A DNA stretch of 64,000 bases from Caenimonas soli. GTDB lineage: Bacteria > Pseudomonadota > Gammaproteobacteria > Burkholderiales > Burkholderiaceae_C. Position numbers and translations under genes: made by a program. Every line of letters starts with the position of its first letter. Position 1 is the stretch's first letter. Positions 50,356 to 59,852 of this stretch are shown piece after piece. Below the pieces are notes generated by a model. It did no database searches. It saw only the letters and a program-made list of their open reading frames with translations, and was not told the DNA's origin. The stretch covers positions 1-64,000 of the forward strand of contig NZ_JABJVV010000011.1 of the NCBI RefSeq assembly GCF_013155545.1. Reading direction: 5' to 3'.

Positions 50356-52953
50356 ATGGCGCAGCTTGAAAAGCTTTCCACCGAGGAACTCGACCAGCTC
50401 GTCAAGGAGGCCGACCTGGGCGGGCGCGAGCCCGGCGGCGCCATCGGCATGGGTCTGGCCGTCGTGGCGGCGCTCTGGTCGCTGTTCCAGGTCTGGTACG
50501 CCTCGCCGCTGCCGTTCACCTTCGGCTTCGGCATCCTGAACGACACCGAAGCGCGGGCCATCCACCTGGCCTTCGCGGTGTTCCTGGCTTTTTGCGCCTT
50601 CCCCGCCTTCAAGCGGTCTTCGCGCACGGTCATCCCGTGGAGCGACTGGGTGCTGGCGCTGGTCGGCGCCTTCTGCGCGGCCTACCTGTTCCTGTTCTAC
50701 CGGGAGCTGGCTACGCGGCCCGGCTCGCCCACGACGATGGACGTCGCGGTGGGGCTGGCGGGCGTGGCCATCATGCTGGAGGCCACCCGCCGCGCCATGG
50801 GCTTCGGCATGCTGGTGACCACGGGCGTTTTCATCGCGTTCGTGTTCCTCGGGCCCTACATGCCGGAGGCGATACAGCATCGGGGCGTTTCGTTGTCGCG
50901 CTTCATTTCGCACATGTGGCTGACCACCGAGGGTGTGTACGGCGTGGCTCTGGGCGTGTCGGTGCAGTTCATCTTCCTGTTCGTGCTGTTCGGCACGCTG
51001 CTGGACATCGCCGGGGCCGGCAACTACATGCTGCAGGTTTCGCTGGCTTTGCTCGGCCACCTGCGCGGCGGGCCGGCCAAGGTGGCGGTGATGTCGTCGG
51101 CGCTCAACGGCATGGTGTCGGGCTCGTCGGTCTCCAACGTGGTTTCCGGCGGCATCTTCACCATTCCCCTGATGAAGCGCACCGGGTACTCGGGGGTGAA
51201 GGCGGGGGCGATCGAGGCCGCGTCCTCCATCAACGGGCAGATCATGCCGCCGGTGATGGGCGCCGCGGCGTTCCTGATGGTCGAGTACGTCGGCATCCCG
51301 TACTCGGAGATCATCAAGCACGCGGCCTTGCCCGCCATCATTTCGTATGTCGCGCTGTTCTACATCGTGCACCTGGAAGCGCTGAAGTACGACCTGAAGC
51401 CGCTGGTACGGGATCGGCAACCCACCTGGCGCGAGCGCATGCTGGGCTGGGCCATGGGTCTGTCCGGAACGATGGTGGCCTTCGCCGCGATCTACTACCT
51501 CATCACCGCGGTGCAGGCGCTCGCCGGGCCGGCAGCCGGCTGGGTGTTGGCGCTGGTGGGCCTGGTGGCGTATGTGGTGCTGATGGCCTATTCGTCGCGC
51601 TACCCGGACGTTGCCGTCGACGATCCATTGGCGCCTGAAGTCAAGCTGCCGCTGCCGTGGCCCACGGTGCGCGCCGGTCTGCACTTCTTCATACCGATCG
51701 TGGTGCTGCTGTGGGCCTTGATGGTGGAGGAGCTGTCGCCGGGCCTGTCGGCGTTCTGGGCCACCGCCACCACCATGGCGATGGTGGTGCTGCAGCCGGT
51801 GATGCTGTCGATCTTCCGCCCGGACGGGGCAGGGCGCACCGTGGTTCAGGGCCTGCTGCGCGGCGTCGCGGACTTATGGAAGGGACTGGTGCTGGGCGCG
51901 CGCAACATGATCGGCATCGGCGTGGCCTGCGCCAGCGCGGGCCTCATCGTCGGTGTCATCACGCTGACCGGCATGGGCCTCATGATGACCGACTTCGTCG
52001 AGGTGGTATCGGCCGGCAACGTGCTCGTGATGCTGGTCCTCACGGCCTTCATCTGCCTCTTGATCGGCGCGGGCGTGCCCACCACCGCCAACTACATCCT
52101 GGTGGCCACGTTGATGGCGCCTGTGATCGTGGAGCTGGGCGCGCGCAGCGGGCTGGTGATCCCGCTGATCGCGGTGCACATGTTCGTCTTCTATTTCGGC
52201 ATCCTGGCGGACGTGACGCCGCCGGTCGGCCTCGCCTCGTATGCGGCGGCTGCGATCTCCGGCGACGACCCGAACGCCACCGGCTGGCAAGCGACCTGGT
52301 ACAGCCTGCGAACCACGGTGCTGCCGTTCGTCTTCATCTTCAACCCGCAACTGCTGCTGATCGGCCTGGGTTCGTGGGCCGAGGTGGTCATTGTCTGCAT
52401 CACGGGCACGGTGGCTTCGCTGCTTTTCGCGGCGGCCACGATGCGCTGGTTCCGCACGCGCTGCACCTGGCTCGAGGTGGGAATGCTCCTTATCGCGACA
52501 TTCCTGTTCTTCCGGCCGGATTGGGTGATCGACCGCTTCTCACCGAAGTACGTAGCGGCGCCCGCAGCCGACATCTACAAAGTGGCGGACCGCCTGACCG
52601 AAGACCAGTGGCTGGTGGTCGGCATCGCAGGCGAAACACTGGATGGCAAGCCGCAGACCAAGACGGTGGCCATTCCCATGGGCAACGGCGCCACCGGCCG
52701 CGAACGGCTGCGCGATGCCGGGGTGACCTTGAGCCAACTGGGCGCCGAGTTGGAGGTCGCTCAGGTCAAGTTCGGCAGCCGCGCCAAGAAGCTGGGCCTG
52801 GAACAGGGCTACAAGATCATGGAGTTGAAACTGCCCAACCCGGCCCGTCCGTCGCAGCATTGGGTCTTCATCCCTGCCGCGGCCCTGGCGTTCGCGGTGT
52901 GGTGGCTGCAGGGCTTGCGCGTGCGGCGCGATACGACGCTGGCGGCGGCATGA
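50356..52953 (+). CDS. Fused TRAP transporter permease (DctQM type) with DUF3394 tail
   Basis: An 865-residue inner-membrane protein. The first four helices (about 28-140) are the small DctQ-like part. The large DctM-like part (about 145-690) has MVSGSSVSNVVSGGIFTIPL, AAASSINGQIMPPVMGAAAF-type loops (seen here as EAASSINGQIMPPVMG) and CLLIGAGVPTTANYILVATL. The last 170 residues (from FFRPDWVIDRFSPKY) resemble the DUF3394 extension seen on such permeases. It is a Na+- or H+-driven secondary transporter paired with the TAXI protein. Its stop overlaps the racemase-like start by 4 bp. Confidence 0.92.
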   Translation: MAQLEKLSTEELDQLVKEADLGGREPGGAIGMGLAVVAALWSLFQVWYASPLPFTFGFGILNDTEARAIHLAFAVFLAFCAFPAFKRSSRTVIPWSDWVLALVGAFCAAYLFLFYRELATRPGSPTTMDVAVGLAGVAIMLEATRRAMGFGMLVTTGVFIAFVFLGPYMPEAIQHRGVSLSRFISHMWLTTEGVYGVALGVSVQFIFLFVLFGTLLDIAGAGNYMLQVSLALLGHLRGGPAKVAVMSSALNGMVSGSSVSNVVSGGIFTIPLMKRTGYSGVKAGAIEAASSINGQIMPPVMGAAAFLMVEYVGIPYSEIIKHAALPAIISYVALFYIVHLEALKYDLKPLVRDRQPTWRERMLGWAMGLSGTMVAFAAIYYLITAVQALAGPAAGWVLALVGLVAYVVLMAYSSRYPDVAVDDPLAPEVKLPLPWPTVRAGLHFFIPIVVLLWALMVEELSPGLSAFWATATTMAMVVLQPVMLSIFRPDGAGRTVVQGLLRGVADLWKGLVLGARNMIGIGVACASAGLIVGVITLTGMGLMMTDFVEVVSAGNVLVMLVLTAFICLLIGAGVPTTANYILVATLMAPVIVELGARSGLVIPLIAVHMFVFYFGILADVTPPVGLASYAAAAISGDDPNATGWQATWYSLRTTVLPFVFIFNPQLLLIGLGSWAEVVIVCITGTVASLLFAAATMRWFRTRCTWLEVGMLLIATFLFFRPDWVIDRFSPKYVAAPAADIYKVADRLTEDQWLVVGIAGETLDGKPQTKTVAIPMGNGATGRERLRDAGVTLSQLGAELEVAQVKFGSRAKKLGLEQGYKIMELKLPNPARPSQHWVFIPAAALAFAVWWLQGLRVRRDTTLAAA

Positions 52954-53621
52954 GTGGAGGCCGACCACGGATCGCCCTGATCCACGCGCTGGCGCATTCG
53001 ATAGCGCCGATCAACGAGGCGATGGCGCGGGATTGGCCCGAAGCCACTCGCATGAACGTGCTGGACGACAGTTTGTCGGCGGACCTGGCCGCCGGGGCAG
53101 GGCTGGATGCGGCCATGCACGAACGCTTCCAGCGTCTTGGGCAGTACGCCATCGATTGCGGCAGCGATGCCATCTTGTTCACATGCTCGGCGTTTGGCTC
53201 TTGCATAGAGCAGGTCGCCAAAAGGCATGCTGCGGTTCCCGTGCTCAAGCCCAACGAAGCAATGGTGGCGGACGCGGCGGCGCTGGGGTTGCGCGTCGGA
53301 TTGATCGCCACGTTCGCGCCGACGCTGCAATCCATGCCAGCGGAGTTTCCGGCCGGCGCGCAGCTGGAATGCATCCTGGCCGAGGGCGCCTTGGCTGCGC
53401 TCAACGAAGGCGATGCGCAGCGACACGATGCTCTGATTGCACAGGCGGCGATGGACGCCGCGCGGCGCGGTTGCGGCGTGATCGCGCTGGCCCAGTTCAG
53501 CATGGCGCGTGCTCAGGCGCGAGTCGCCGCCGAAACGGGCTTGCCGGTGTTGACGACGGTGGAGAGTGCGGTGCGCGCCCTCAAGCGCCTTGTCATGCCG
53601 GACCTGATCCGGCATCCATAG
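52950..53621 (+). CDS. Asp/Glu/hydantoin racemase-family protein
   Basis: A 223-residue protein with the two-domain racemase fold. The first catalytic Cys is in AILFTCSAFGSCIEQVAKRH, and the second is likely in RRGCGVIALAQFSMARAQAR. The family includes aspartate/glutamate racemases, maleate isomerase and arylmalonate decarboxylase. Linked by a 4-bp overlap to a TRAP permease and near an aminotransferase, it may convert a D-amino acid or similar compound to the form used by the transaminase. The start is at the ATGA overlap. Confidence 0.8.
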   Translation: MSGGRPRIALIHALAHSIAPINEAMARDWPEATRMNVLDDSLSADLAAGAGLDAAMHERFQRLGQYAIDCGSDAILFTCSAFGSCIEQVAKRHAAVPVLKPNEAMVADAAALGLRVGLIATFAPTLQSMPAEFPAGAQLECILAEGALAALNEGDAQRHDALIAQAAMDAARRGCGVIALAQFSMARAQARVAAETGLPVLTTVESAVRALKRLVMPDLIRHP

Positions 53622-53714
53622 CGGAGATGGATCCCGGGTCAGACCCACTACTGTCCGGAGATTTCAGCTATTGCAGGCCTGCGGGTGGGCGGCGAAGCCG
53701 CGTGCGGGCGGGCT

Positions 53715-54120
53715 TCAGACTAATCGTGGACTGTCCTCGCACCCCGGAGAGGCCCGCGCGCTGATCGCGCGCAACGCCCGCAAGTCCATTCCCCGACGCC
53801 TCGGGCAGCCCTGATTGCGCGCCCCAGCCCGCCCACACGCGGCTTCGCTCGAACTTGGTTGGCGCGCCGAGGGCTTTCGCACGCCAACCGCGCTTGTGCA
53901 AGGCTGTGCGTCGGTCGGCTGCGGCGCGCAATCGGGACCAGGCGAGATGCGGAGGTCGAGTTTGCGGCCGTTTGCGCGCGATCAGCGCGCAGGACATCTC
54001 CGGAGCGCGGGGACAGACCACGATTAGTCTGAAGGCCGCAAACTCGACCTCCGCATCGTTTCGGCGCTCCCGGCGCCGAACGGCTGGTCCGCGCGCCGCA
54101 GCCGACCGGCGCACAGCCTT
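53715..54120. repeat. Block of nested imperfect inverted repeats in a 540-bp gene-free region
   Basis: Three pairs of arms were found by eye. (1) 53715-53773 with 53972-54031, both carrying CAGACTAATCGTGG at the outer edge. (2) 53946-53969 with 54034-54057, a perfect 24-bp pair containing GAGGTCGAGTTTGCGGCC. (3) 53900-53929 with 54091-54120, one mismatch in 30. Pairs 2 and 3 would fold one arm of about 100 nt. No gene is supported in 53622-54162, although frames stay open because of high G+C. It looks like a clustered intergenic repeat family, whose copy number elsewhere in the genome cannot be seen here. Confidence 0.75.
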
Positions 54121-54162
54121 GCCGCGAGGTGTTGGCGCGCAACTTAGCGATCGCGCGTGACT

Positions 54163-54588
54163 CTAGCTCTTCCCGTCGTTGTCGACCGACGCGCTCCAAC
54201 GGTCGCCCCAGCCCCGCTGCGCATCGTCGAGTTCACGCCGCCCGCGTTTGGTGGGCCGGCCCTGCTCGATCGAATGGGCGGGTTCGGGCGCCAGCCGGCG
54301 CTGCTCGGCGGCCTGCTCGCGTGCCTTCAGGCTCTCGGCGGTTTCCTCATACAGCATCTGGGCCACGGGCGCTGGGCCTCGCATGCCCGAGAGCGCCTTG
54401 ACCACGACGCTGCGTGTCACGGGCCCCTGGCGCATCGATACCGTGTCGCCGACTTTCACTTCGCGCGCCGGTTTGACCTCTTGCCCATTCACTTCCACAC
54501 GGCCCTTGACGACCTCCTCGCTGGCGAGCGTTCGCGTCTTGTAGAACCTGGCGGCCCACAGCCATTTGTCGATGCGCAGTTTGTCCAT
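54163..54588 (-). CDS. hslR: RNA-binding S4-domain protein, Hsp15 (HslR) family
   Basis: A 141-residue protein starting MDKLRIDKWLWAARFYKTRT with the S4 RNA-binding motif LASEEVVKGRVEVNGQEVKP. A basic C-terminal tail follows (EQGRPTKRGRRELDDAQRG). Hsp15 binds stalled 50S subunits carrying nascent chains and helps recycle them. The ATG overlaps the stop of the sensor kinase gene by one base (TAATG), so a heat-shock/ribosome-rescue gene is coupled to a two-component system. I see no functional reason for this. Confidence 0.88.
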   Translation of the reverse strand: MDKLRIDKWLWAARFYKTRTLASEEVVKGRVEVNGQEVKPAREVKVGDTVSMRQGPVTRSVVVKALSGMRGPAPVAQMLYEETAESLKAREQAAEQRRLAPEPAHSIEQGRPTKRGRRELDDAQRGWGDRWSASVDNDGKS

Positions 54589-56006
54589 TACGCCTGATTC
54601 TCCGCCAGCGGCAACCGCACGGTGGTATCCAAACCTTCGCAACGTCCGTGGGCTTCGCGATTATCCAGGCTGATCGTGCCGCCGAGTACACGCACGATTT
54701 CGTTGCAGATGGCCAGGCCCAGGCCCGAGCCGCTGCGCGCATTGCCCGGCGAGAACGGCTGGAACAGCCGGGGTCGAAGCTCGGCGGGGATGCCCGGCCC
54801 GCTATCGGCCAAGGTCAGCGCAACCGAGTTCGCGTCGGCGATGACTCGCACGGACAGCGCGCCGCCGTCCGGGCTGTGCTTGATGGCGTTGTGCAGAAGG
54901 TTGCGGGTGAGCTCGCGCAGCATCCACTCATGGGACCGGACCGGTGCGGACATGGTGTCGATGTCGAAATCGAGGTCCTTGTCGGCGATCAGCGGCGAAA
55001 GCTCGAGCGCGACCGAGCGCACCACTTCGGCGAAGTCGTTCACCGACGCATCGGGCTGCTGGCGCAACTGCTCGACCTTGGCCAGCGACAGCATCTGGTT
55101 GGCCAGCACGGTGGCTCGCTCGACGGTATCGCTGATTTCCAGCAGGGCCTGGCGCGGCTCCACGTCGCCGCGCAGCGCCGACTGCACCTGGGTCTTGAGT
55201 ACTGCCAGCGGCGTGCGAAGCTGATGCGAGGTGTCGCGCACGAAGCGCTTCTGGTTGTCCAGCAGATGTTGCAGCCGGGTCATGACGTGATTGGTGGCGT
55301 CGAGCAGCGGAAGCAACTCTCGCGGCGCGTCGGCCGCCGAGATGGGCGTCAGGTCGCCCTCGGCCCTGGCCTGCAGTTCCTCGCTGACGCGGCGGACCGG
55401 GCGGGTGGCCCGCTGCACCACGATCACGGCCACCAGGGCGATCACCGCCACCAGCACGGCTTGGCGCCACAGGGTGTCGATCAGGATCTTGCGGGTGAGG
55501 GTCTGCCGCAGCTCCAGCGTTTCGGCCACCTGCACCACGGCCATGCCGCGGCCGTTGGCGCTGGCGACGGGCTGCAGCAACACGGCGATGCGCACCGGTT
55601 CGCCACGGAACGAGTCGTCGTAGAAGTCGACCAGGGCTGCATAGGTGTTGCGGTCGGGCAGGGTACCTCGCCAGAATGGCAATTCACCAAAGCCGGACAC
55701 CATCTCGCCGCCCAGTGTGGACACCCGGTAGAACATGCGGCTCTGATTGTCGGCCTCGAACGCTTCCAGGGCGGCGTAGGGCACGGTGACGCGCAGCTCG
55801 GCGGCCTCGTCATAGCCGCGCACGTCGAGCAGCTCGCCGATGGACTTGGCCGATGCCAGCAGGGTGCGGTCATAGGCTGTGTTCACAGCCCCCAGCGTCT
55901 GGCGGTACAGGCTCACGGCATTGACCAGGACGAACAGGCCCACGGGCAGCAGGATGCCCAGCAGCAAATACAGGCGAAGCGATACGGCGCGGCGCACCTG
56001 CTTCAC
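54588..56006 (-). CDS. tctE: TctE-type sensor histidine kinase
   Basis: A 472-residue membrane kinase. Helix 1 (LYLLLGILLPVGLFVLVNAV), a periplasmic sensing domain of the 2CSK_N type (about 35-180) and helix 2 (AVLVAVIALVAVIVVQRATR) lead to a HAMP domain. The phosphoacceptor is His261 in RDTSHQLRTPLAVLKTQ. The ATP domain has LLHNAIKHSPDGG, LADSGPGIP and GSGLGLAICNEI. It probably senses a tricarboxylate or similar carboxylate and controls the divergent tctCBA genes. The start overlaps the tctD stop by 4 bp. Confidence 0.9.
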   Translation of the reverse strand: MKQVRRAVSLRLYLLLGILLPVGLFVLVNAVSLYRQTLGAVNTAYDRTLLASAKSIGELLDVRGYDEAAELRVTVPYAALEAFEADNQSRMFYRVSTLGGEMVSGFGELPFWRGTLPDRNTYAALVDFYDDSFRGEPVRIAVLLQPVASANGRGMAVVQVAETLELRQTLTRKILIDTLWRQAVLVAVIALVAVIVVQRATRPVRRVSEELQARAEGDLTPISAADAPRELLPLLDATNHVMTRLQHLLDNQKRFVRDTSHQLRTPLAVLKTQVQSALRGDVEPRQALLEISDTVERATVLANQMLSLAKVEQLRQQPDASVNDFAEVVRSVALELSPLIADKDLDFDIDTMSAPVRSHEWMLRELTRNLLHNAIKHSPDGGALSVRVIADANSVALTLADSGPGIPAELRPRLFQPFSPGNARSGSGLGLAICNEIVRVLGGTISLDNREAHGRCEGLDTTVRLPLAENQA

Positions 56007-56677
56007 CCGCTGGTCTTGAGCAGGTAGCCCAGGCCGCGCAGCGTCATCAACGTCACCCCGGTGTCCGCCAGTTTCTTGCGCAACCGGTAGACGACGACCT
56101 CCACGGCCTCGTACTGCACATCGGCCTCGCCCGGAAATACCAGTTCGAAAAGGCGTTCCTTGCTCACTGCATGGCCGGGCCTGGCCATCAGGGCTTGCAG
56201 CAGCGCCAGCTCGCGCGGCGTGAGTTCCAGCACCTGATCGCCGTGGTAGATGGCGCCGCTGTCGCGGTCGTAGCGCAGCGCGCCCACGCTATAGGAGGGC
56301 GCCTGGTCGCCGCTGGGCGGGCGGCGGCGGTGCAGGGCGCGAAGGCGCGCCTCCAGCTCGTCCAGGTCGAAGGGCTTGGGCAGGTAGTCGTCGGCGCCGG
56401 TGTTCAGGCCTATCACCCGGTCCCCCACGGTGCCGCGCGCGGTCAAGATCAGCACGGGCGTCTGCATGCCGGCCCGCCGTGCCTGCTCCAGGACCTGCAG
56501 CCCATCCAGCCCTGGCAGGGTGAGGTCCAGCAGCACCACGTCGGGGGCGCCGGTGCGCCAGCGCTCGAGCGCAAGGCGCCCGTCGGCGCAAGCCGTGACC
56601 TCCATGCCGCGGCGGCTCAGTGTGCGCTGCAGGGTGGCCTGCATCGATGGGTCGTCTTCGACGAGCAGAAGTTTCAT
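56003..56677 (-). CDS. tctD: TctD-type OmpR-family response regulator
   Basis: A 224-residue regulator starting MKLLLVEDDPSMQATLQRTL. The receiver domain has the acidic pocket VEDD, phosphoacceptor Asp51 in VVLLDLTLPGLDG, Thr in LILTARGTVGDRV and Lys in DDYLPKPFDLDEL. The OmpR winged helix is at about 130-220 (LELTPRELALLQALMARPGH, DVQYEAVEVVVYRLRKKL). It is divergent from tctC with 125 bp between, and TctD activates such transporter operons in known systems. No clear repeat operator could be picked out in that gap. Confidence 0.92.
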   Translation of the reverse strand: MKLLLVEDDPSMQATLQRTLSRRGMEVTACADGRLALERWRTGAPDVVLLDLTLPGLDGLQVLEQARRAGMQTPVLILTARGTVGDRVIGLNTGADDYLPKPFDLDELEARLRALHRRRPPSGDQAPSYSVGALRYDRDSGAIYHGDQVLELTPRELALLQALMARPGHAVSKERLFELVFPGEADVQYEAVEVVVYRLRKKLADTGVTLMTLRGLGYLLKTSG

Positions 56678-56802
56678 GGAAGCTGCCGAGGTTAGCGCCC
56701 GCCGGCGCGGGTTGTTCAGTAGTTTCCCCAATAAGGGGGACAGCCGAATGACAGGCAGACGGCGCATGATGGCGAGGTTTCGAATCCCCAAGGAGACTAT
56801 AG

Positions 56803-57762
56803 ATGCGCCGCGATACCTTCCTCAAGACCCTGGCCGCGCTTGCCGCAGCAGGCGCCTTGCCCCTGACGGCCCGTGCGGCCGCCAACGTCAAGATGATGAT
56901 TCCCGCCAATCCGGGTGGCGGCTGGGACACGACGGGCCGCGCGCTCGGCAAGGCGCTGGTGGACGCCAAGGTCGCCGACAGCGTGAGCTACGAGAACAAG
57001 GGCGGCGCCGCCGGCGCGCTGGGCTTGGCGCAGTTCGTCAACGGCAGCAAGGGCGACCCGAACGCGCTGATGGTGATGGGCGCCGTCATGCTGGGCGGCA
57101 TCATCACCGGCAAACCGCCGGTCAGCCTCAGCCAGGCCACGCCGATCGCGCGCCTGACCAGCGAATACAACGTGTTCGTCCTGCCGGCCAACTCGCCGCT
57201 CAAGAGCATGGCCGACGTGGTCGCGCAATTGAAGAAAGATCCCGGCAGCGTGAAGTGGGGCGGCGGTTCGCGCGGCTCGACCGAGCACATCGCCGCGGCC
57301 ATGATCGCGCGCGAAGTGGGCGTCGATCCGGCCAAGATCAACTATGTGGCCTTCCGCGGGGGCGGGGAAGCGACTGCGGCCATCCTGGGCGGCAACGTCA
57401 CGGTGGGCGGCAGCGGCTACAGCGAGTTCGCCGAGTACATCAACACCGGCAAGATGAAGGCCATCGGCGTCACTTCCGCAAGCCGCCTGAAGGGCATCAA
57501 CGTGCCCACGCTCAAGGAGCAGGGCATCAACGTGGAAATCGGCAACTGGCGCGGCGTCTACGGCGCGCCTGGCATCACGGCCGAGCAGCGCAAGCAGCTG
57601 ACCGACTTGGTGCTGGCGGCCCTGAAGACCAAGAGCTGGGCCGAAGCGGTTGAAAAGAACAACTGGACTCCGGCGGTTCTGTCGGGTGCGGCGTTCGAGA
57701 AGTTCGTCGATGATGACTTTGCGAGCCTGCGCGCGACCATGGTCAAATCCGGCATGGTCTGA
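56803..57762 (+). CDS. tctC: TctC-type tripartite tricarboxylate binding protein
   Basis: A 319-residue precursor with AAGGAG 10 nt upstream. An export signal (MRRDTFLKTLAALAAAGALP) precedes the Bug/TctC fold: MMIPANPGGGWDTTGRALGK, YENKGGAAGALGLAQFVN and KWGGGSRGSTEHIAAAMIA. It delivers a carboxylate to the TctAB permease encoded just downstream. A close paralogue in inverted orientation lies behind tctA at 59853. A hairpin after the stop probably sets the excess of binding protein over permease. Confidence 0.92.
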   Translation: MRRDTFLKTLAALAAAGALPLTARAAANVKMMIPANPGGGWDTTGRALGKALVDAKVADSVSYENKGGAAGALGLAQFVNGSKGDPNALMVMGAVMLGGIITGKPPVSLSQATPIARLTSEYNVFVLPANSPLKSMADVVAQLKKDPGSVKWGGGSRGSTEHIAAAMIAREVGVDPAKINYVAFRGGGEATAAILGGNVTVGGSGYSEFAEYINTGKMKAIGVTSASRLKGINVPTLKEQGINVEIGNWRGVYGAPGITAEQRKQLTDLVLAALKTKSWAEAVEKNNWTPAVLSGAAFEKFVDDDFASLRATMVKSGMV

Positions 57763-57784
57763 CCAGACTGCGGATGTTCAGCGG

Positions 57785-57809
57785 CGCCCGGTCACACCGG
57801 GCGTTTTTT
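57785..57809 (+). terminator. Attenuating terminator between tctC and tctB
   Basis: CGCCCGG-TCACA-CCGGGCG is a perfect 7-bp GC stem followed by TTTTTT. It lies 22 bp after tctC and 24 bp before tctB. It would stop part of the transcripts, giving more binding protein than permease. Confidence 0.8.
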
Positions 57810-57832
57810 CGTGAATTCCCGGGGGAAAAGCT

Positions 57833-58336
57833 ATGACACAAACTCGGAAGATGCAGACTGCTGTCGGCGGGGGCGTGCTCCTGATCGGGCTGGCGCTGGC
57901 AGGCGGCGCCCTGTCGATTCCATCGGCGGCAGGCTATGGGGGCGTGGGTCCCAATTTCCTGCCGTGGGTGGTGGCGGTTTCGCTGGTGGGCTGCGGCCTG
58001 CTGATCGTGCGCGAGGCGCTCACCGGCGGCTTTCGTGCCATGGATACTCCTTCGGGCGCCGAGCATCCCTATTGGCCGGCCTTCGCCTGGGTTTCCGCCG
58101 GGCTGCTCGCCAACGCCGCGCTGATCACCACTATAGGCTTCATCCTCAGCTGCACGCTGTGCTATGTGCTCGCCGTGCAGGGATTGCGGCGCGCGAGTGG
58201 ACAGGATGCCGGCCACCCGCGCGGCCTGGCCATCGACGCATTCACGGGCGCCGCCATCGCCGCGCCCGTCTATTGGGCCTTCACGAAATTCCTGGGCATC
58301 AATTTGCCGGGATTGACCAGTTCTGGGTGGCTCTGA
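57833..58336 (+). CDS. tctB: TctB-type small permease subunit
   Basis: A 167-residue inner-membrane protein with four predicted helices ([78 protein letters not shown]). The short charged loop after helix 2 is typical of TctB. It lies one base before tctA, with which it forms the Na+-coupled permease. TctB subunits vary greatly in sequence, so the name rests mainly on topology and position. Confidence 0.88.
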   Translation: MTQTRKMQTAVGGGVLLIGLALAGGALSIPSAAGYGGVGPNFLPWVVAVSLVGCGLLIVREALTGGFRAMDTPSGAEHPYWPAFAWVSAGLLANAALITTIGFILSCTLCYVLAVQGLRRASGQDAGHPRGLAIDAFTGAAIAAPVYWAFTKFLGINLPGLTSSGWL

Positions 58337-58337
58337 C

Positions 58338-59846
58338 ATGGACATACTCAACGCACTGCTGCAGGGCTTCGCCACCGCGATCAGCCCGGCGAACCTGTTG
58401 TGGGCCTTCATCGGCTGCGTGCTCGGCACCGCCGTGGGCGTCCTGCCCGGCATCGGCCCCGCTGTGGCCGTGGCCATGCTGCTGCCCATCACGGCCAAGG
58501 TCGAAGTCACGTCGTCGATGATCTTCTTCGCGGGCATCTACTACGGCGCCATGTACGGCGGCTCCACTACTTCCATCCTGCTGAACACGCCGGGCGAGAC
58601 GGCGACCATGGTCACGGCCATGGAAGGCAACAAGATGGCCAAGAGCGGCCGTGCCGGCGCGGCGCTGGCCACGGCGGCGATCGGGTCGTTCGTGGCCGGG
58701 ACCATCGCCACCGTGATCGTGACTCTCTTCGCTCCGGTGGTGGCCGAGTTCGCGGTCAAGCTCGGCCCGCCCGAGTACTTCATGCTGATGGTGCTGGCCT
58801 TCACCACGGTGAGCGCCGTCCTGGGCAAGAGCACGCTTCGCGGCATCACGGCGCTGCTGATCGGCCTGGCCGTGGGCTGCATCGGCCTGGACCAGATCTC
58901 CGGGCAGCCGCGCTACACGATGGGCAAACCGGAGCTGCTGGACGGCATAGAGATCGTGCTGGTGGCCGTCGGCCTGTTCGCCGTCGCCGAGGTGCTCTAC
59001 GCGGCCATGTACGAAGGCCGCTCGGTCGAGGCGCAGAACCCCCTGAGCAAGGTCTACATGACCGGACGCGATTGGCGCCGTTCCGTTCCCGCCTGGCTGC
59101 GCGGAACCGCCATCGGGGCTCCTTTCGGCTGCATCCCCGCCGGTGGCACCGAGATCCCGACTTTCCTCAGCTATGCCACCGAGAAGAAGCTGGCCAAGGG
59201 CGAGAACCTGGCGGAGTTCGGAACCAAGGGAGCGATCGAGGGCGTCGCGGGACCCGAGGCCGCCAACAACGCCAGCGTGACGGCGGCGCTGATACCGCTG
59301 CTGACGCTGGGCATCCCCACTTCCAACACCACGGCCATCATGCTGGGGGCCTTCCAGAACTACGGCATCCAGCCCGGCCCGCAGCTGTTCAGCAGTTCCG
59401 CGGCGCTGGTGTGGGCGCTGATCGCTTCGCTGTATATCGGCAACGTGATGCTGTTGATCCTGAACCTTCCCATGGTGAAGCTCTGGGTCCAGCTGTTGAA
59501 GATCCCGAAGCCGCAGCTCTACGCCGGCATTCTGATCTTCGCGACCGTGGGTGCTTACGGCATGCGCCAAAGCACTTTCGACCTGGTCCTGCTGTACGGC
59601 ATCGGCGTGTTTGGCGTGCTGATGCGGCGCTACGACTTCCCGACGGCTCCGGTCGTTGTCGGCATGATCCTCGGCCCGCTCGCGGAAGCGCAGCTTCGCA
59701 ATGCGGTTTCGATCGGGGAGGGGAGTTTCAGCGTCTTCCTGCAGCGCCCGATGTCGCTTGGGCTGCTGGTGCTGGTGGTCGCGATCCTCGTGCTGCCGCG
59801 CCTGGCCAAAGCGCGCGCAGCGCGCCGGGCACAGGCGCCTATCTAA
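58338..59846 (+). CDS. tctA: TctA-type large permease subunit
   Basis: A 502-residue inner-membrane protein with about eleven helices and the strongly conserved TctA motifs: [40 protein letters not shown] near residue 65-85, [15 protein letters not shown], and the second-half repeat [20 protein letters not shown]. It carries out the actual carboxylate transport. It is convergent with the second tctC gene, with only 6 bp between the stops. Confidence 0.94.
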   Translation: MDILNALLQGFATAISPANLLWAFIGCVLGTAVGVLPGIGPAVAVAMLLPITAKVEVTSSMIFFAGIYYGAMYGGSTTSILLNTPGETATMVTAMEGNKMAKSGRAGAALATAAIGSFVAGTIATVIVTLFAPVVAEFAVKLGPPEYFMLMVLAFTTVSAVLGKSTLRGITALLIGLAVGCIGLDQISGQPRYTMGKPELLDGIEIVLVAVGLFAVAEVLYAAMYEGRSVEAQNPLSKVYMTGRDWRRSVPAWLRGTAIGAPFGCIPAGGTEIPTFLSYATEKKLAKGENLAEFGTKGAIEGVAGPEAANNASVTAALIPLLTLGIPTSNTTAIMLGAFQNYGIQPGPQLFSSSAALVWALIASLYIGNVMLLILNLPMVKLWVQLLKIPKPQLYAGILIFATVGAYGMRQSTFDLVLLYGIGVFGVLMRRYDFPTAPVVVGMILGPLAEAQLRNAVSIGEGSFSVFLQRPMSLGLLVLVVAILVLPRLAKARAARRAQAPI

Positions 59847-59852
59847 GCGGTT

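Noticed and set aside
47758-51684. Minus-strand open frame of 1308 codons
   Set aside because: It lies opposite the aminotransferase, TAXI and TRAP genes, has a His/Arg/Gln-rich shadow composition and no recognisable domain; high G+C keeps the antisense frame open.
53668-54199. Several 100-160-codon frames on both strands
   Set aside because: They fall entirely in the inverted-repeat block and are low-complexity translations of it; similar frames on both strands show they are by-products.
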